A DNA stretch of 8,778 nt from an uncultured Thiomonas sp. (GTDB taxonomy: Bacteria > Pseudomonadota > Gammaproteobacteria > Burkholderiales > Burkholderiaceae_C). Positions 7,244-8,778 of this stretch are shown here, piece by piece. A model generated the notes under the pieces. That model was not told the DNA's origin. It saw only the letters and a program-made list of their open reading frames with translations, and did not search any database. The first letter of the stretch is position 1, and each line of letters starts with the position of its first letter. The position numbers and the translations under genes are program-made. The DNA lies in assembly GCA_937927695.1 (NCBI GenBank), contig CALBRU010000257.1, positions 1 to 8,778 on the forward strand, in the 5' to 3' direction.

Positions 7244-8209
7244 TCAGGCGTGCGCGGCAATCGCCTTGCGAATGGTCTGCGCCAACTCGTCGGCCACGAA
7301 CTTCGCCACATAGGCATCGGCCCCCACGCTGCGCGCGTGGTCTTCATTGGCCGAGCCCGACAGCGAGGAATGGATGACCACCGGAATGTTCTTGAAGCGC
7401 TCGTCCTGCTTGATGTGGCGGGTGAGGGTGAAGCCGTCCATCTCGGGCATTTCCAGGTCGGTGAGCACGAGCTGCACCTTGTCTTCGACGCGCTTGCCTT
7501 CTGCCCGTGCCTCGTTGGCGATTGTTTGCAGACGGTCCCAGGCTTCCTTGCCGGTTTTGGTGCTGACGAAGGGCGCGTGTAGCGCCTGCAAGGCCTTCTC
7601 GATCTGGGTGCGGGCCACGTAGGAGTCATCGGCCGTGAGAATGACCGCGCCGGGCTTGAGCCCCAGCGCCGGGCCCATATTGTGGGTGTCTTTCACCTCA
7701 TGCACACGCGAGGGCAGCACATCGCGCAGCACCTTTTCCACGTCGAGCACCAGCGCCAGCCGAGTGGTTTGATCGTCTTCCAGACGGGCGATGCTGGTGA
7801 CCATGCCGCCTACGGCGTTGGCCTCGGCCGACAGCACCTTGCTCCATTCCAGCCGCACGATTTCTTCCACCTCTTCCACCGCGAAGCCTTGCACCGAGCG
7901 CTCGTACTCGGTGACCACCAGAATGTTCAGCCCGGTCTTGGGCACGCAGCCGACCACGGCCGGCAGGTCGATGACGGGGATGATCTGGCCGCGGATATTG
8001 GCCACGCCCAGCACATGCTTGGGCGCACCGGGCATGACGGTGACCTGCGGCATCACCAGCGCCTCGCGCACCTTGAACACATTGATGCCGAACAGCTCGC
8101 GCCGCGACGATTGCGGTTCTTCGCCAAGGCGAAACAGCAGCAGTTCGAATTTGTTGGTGCCGGCGAGGTTGGAGCGTTCGTCGACTTCTTGCAAGACGTT
8201 GGAATTCAT
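7244..8209 (-). CDS. cheV: Chemotaxis coupling protein CheV (CheW-REC fusion)
   Basis: CheV links receptors to the kinase CheA through its CheW-like part and is tuned by phosphorylation of its receiver domain, helping adaptation. The 321-residue length is normal for the family. CheW-like domain about 22-165, with FGINVFKVREAL (40-51), VLGVANIRGQIIPVIDL (66-82) and LNILVVTEYERSVQGFAV (94-111). Receiver domain about 186-318, with the acidic pair D194/D195, phosphoacceptor D251 in LTDLEMPEMDG, S281 in the Thr/Ser switch position and K303; all the residues needed for phosphotransfer are present. The ATG at 8209 is supported by AGGA (8217-8220 on the plus strand as TCCT) seven bases upstream. It sits 30 bases after the CZB gene and 32 bases before the soluble chemoreceptor, all on one strand, so an operon is likely. 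Cytoplasmic, expected in the receptor array. The identification is firm. Confidence 0.97.
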   Translation of the reverse strand: MNSNVLQEVDERSNLAGTNKFELLLFRLGEEPQSSRRELFGINVFKVREALVMPQVTVMPGAPKHVLGVANIRGQIIPVIDLPAVVGCVPKTGLNILVVTEYERSVQGFAVEEVEEIVRLEWSKVLSAEANAVGGMVTSIARLEDDQTTRLALVLDVEKVLRDVLPSRVHEVKDTHNMGPALGLKPGAVILTADDSYVARTQIEKALQALHAPFVSTKTGKEAWDRLQTIANEARAEGKRVEDKVQLVLTDLEMPEMDGFTLTRHIKQDERFKNIPVVIHSSLSGSANEDHARSVGADAYVAKFVADELAQTIRKAIAAHA

Positions 8210-8216
8210 GGTGGTG

Positions 8217-8220
8217 TCCT
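8217..8220 (-). promoter_or_regulatory. Shine-Dalgarno site of cheV
   Basis: AGGA on the minus strand, seven bases before the ATG at 8209. It is the clearest ribosome binding site in the window and fixes the cheV start. It lies within the 30-base gap after the CZB gene stop. Confidence 0.65.
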
Positions 8221-8239
8221 GTGGGCTGCAATGAATGAA

Positions 8240-8778
8240 TTAGGGAATCTGGCGCATCAGCGCTTCCAGACGGTCGGTGATGGTGTCGCTCAAGGCTTCC
8301 AGCCGGGTGGCCAGTTCGGTGGTGCGCGCGGTGTTGTCGGTGCGGATGGCCTCGACCAGTGCCTGGCCGGTGCGGTGTACGTCCTGGTGGACGGAATCGA
8401 CGCCGACAAAGCCCGCGTCGCTGCCAAAGTAGCTGGCCCCCGCGCCGAAGTACCACTTGCCGAAGAAGCAGCCGTGGAAGTTCGACACATCCATGTCGAT
8501 CTTCTCTTGCTTCTGCGCCGCGGTAAGCAACTGGCCGATCCATTGGTAGTGCATGGCCAGCGAGACGCGCAGGGTGACGGCGGTATCGGGCCACTTCGAT
8601 ACCGCGGTGACGCCGGTCTTGAGCTGCTCTCGCGAAGTGCGGATGAGGGTCATCATGGCCTCGAAGCGCTGCACCAGCACCTGCATCAGCGCGGCGGCCT
8701 GCTCGGCATCCAGGCGCTGGCGGTCGGCGTCGCTGACCAGTTGGCGCATCAGCCCGGTCTGCTCGGCGGTGACGGTGC
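8240..8778 (-). CDS. CZB-domain (chemoreceptor zinc-binding) protein, partial at window edge
   Basis: The C-terminal half is a CZB domain, a four-helix zinc-binding sensor found in chemoreceptors and in the diguanylate cyclase DgcZ. Numbering from the ATG at 8749, the expected ligands are H67 (MHYQW), C94 (FHGCFFGKWY), H121 and H125 (HQDVH). Their spacings of 27, 27 and 4 closely follow the H22, C52, H79, H83 arrangement I recall for DgcZ (30, 27, 4). Residues 126-169 form a further helix. Residues 1-60 are helical without a recognised domain. The frame stays open upstream of 8749 to the window edge (TVTAEQTGL) and no ribosome binding site precedes that ATG, so the protein probably continues outside the window. 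It could be the tail of a larger chemoreceptor or an independent sensor; the present part lacks the receptor hairpin signature. It stops 30 bases before cheV on the same strand, pointing to a chemotaxis role. Zinc or oxidant (HOCl) sensing is known for CZB domains elsewhere; here it is inferred. Confidence 0.88.
   Translation of the reverse strand, partial: TVTAEQTGLMRQLVSDADRQRLDAEQAAALMQVLVQRFEAMMTLIRTSREQLKTGVTAVSKWPDTAVTLRVSLAMHYQWIGQLLTAAQKQEKIDMDVSNFHGCFFGKWYFGAGASYFGSDAGFVGVDSVHQDVHRTGQALVEAIRTDNTARTTELATRLEALSDTITDRLEALMRQIP

Noticed and set aside
7698..8594. Minus-strand frame of 298 codons overlapping cheV and the CZB gene
   Set aside because: An alternative frame rich in R, H, A and G; the overlapped frames carry the CheW and CZB signatures.
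1..8778. tRNA, rRNA, CRISPR, insertion sequence, phage or defence genes
   Set aside because: No repeat array, transposase or integrase motif, cloverleaf or conserved rRNA stretch was seen; the window is filled by five signal-transduction genes.

Overview
The window is a GC-rich (about 60-65% by eye) signal-transduction cluster. It most likely comes from a motile betaproteobacterium, perhaps of the Burkholderiales. That placement rests on base composition and the overall character of the proteins and is only moderately secure; the genus is not determinable here. Positions 1-45 are not genomic. They match the last 45 bases of the Illumina TruSeq universal (P5) adapter, so the window begins at the edge of a draft contig with an untrimmed adapter, and real sequence starts at about 46.

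Layout: (1) 46-1026, plus strand, is the C-terminal part of a GGDEF diguanylate cyclase whose N-terminus is lost at the contig edge. (2) 1070-5554, minus strand, converges on it. It encodes a 1494-residue membrane protein with the order TM / periplasmic Cache-like sensor / TM / GAF / GAF / GGDEF / globin / GAF / EAL, and both catalytic domains carry their signature residues. (3) 5555-5681 is an intergenic region with a perfect 9-bp inverted repeat and a candidate flagellar sigma-28 -10 element reading toward gene 2. (4) 5682-8778, minus strand, looks like one operon read from right to left: a chemoreceptor zinc-binding (CZB) protein running off the window edge, then cheV (CheW plus receiver), then a soluble chemoreceptor with its signalling hairpin in the N-terminal part and a Cache-like sensor at its C-terminus. 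Gaps are 30 and 32 bases.

Together the genes suggest a chemotaxis input module (possible zinc/redox sensing by CZB, a phosphorylatable CheV coupling protein, a dedicated cytoplasmic receptor) beside two c-di-GMP enzymes. The large one could read periplasmic, GAF-bound and haem-bound (gas or redox) signals in one chain. The direct evidence is domain motifs and gene spacing; the functional link between the chemotaxis operon and the c-di-GMP genes is inference from proximity. No tRNA, rRNA, CRISPR array, insertion sequence or phage gene was seen, and no stretch longer than 300 bases lacks a gene.
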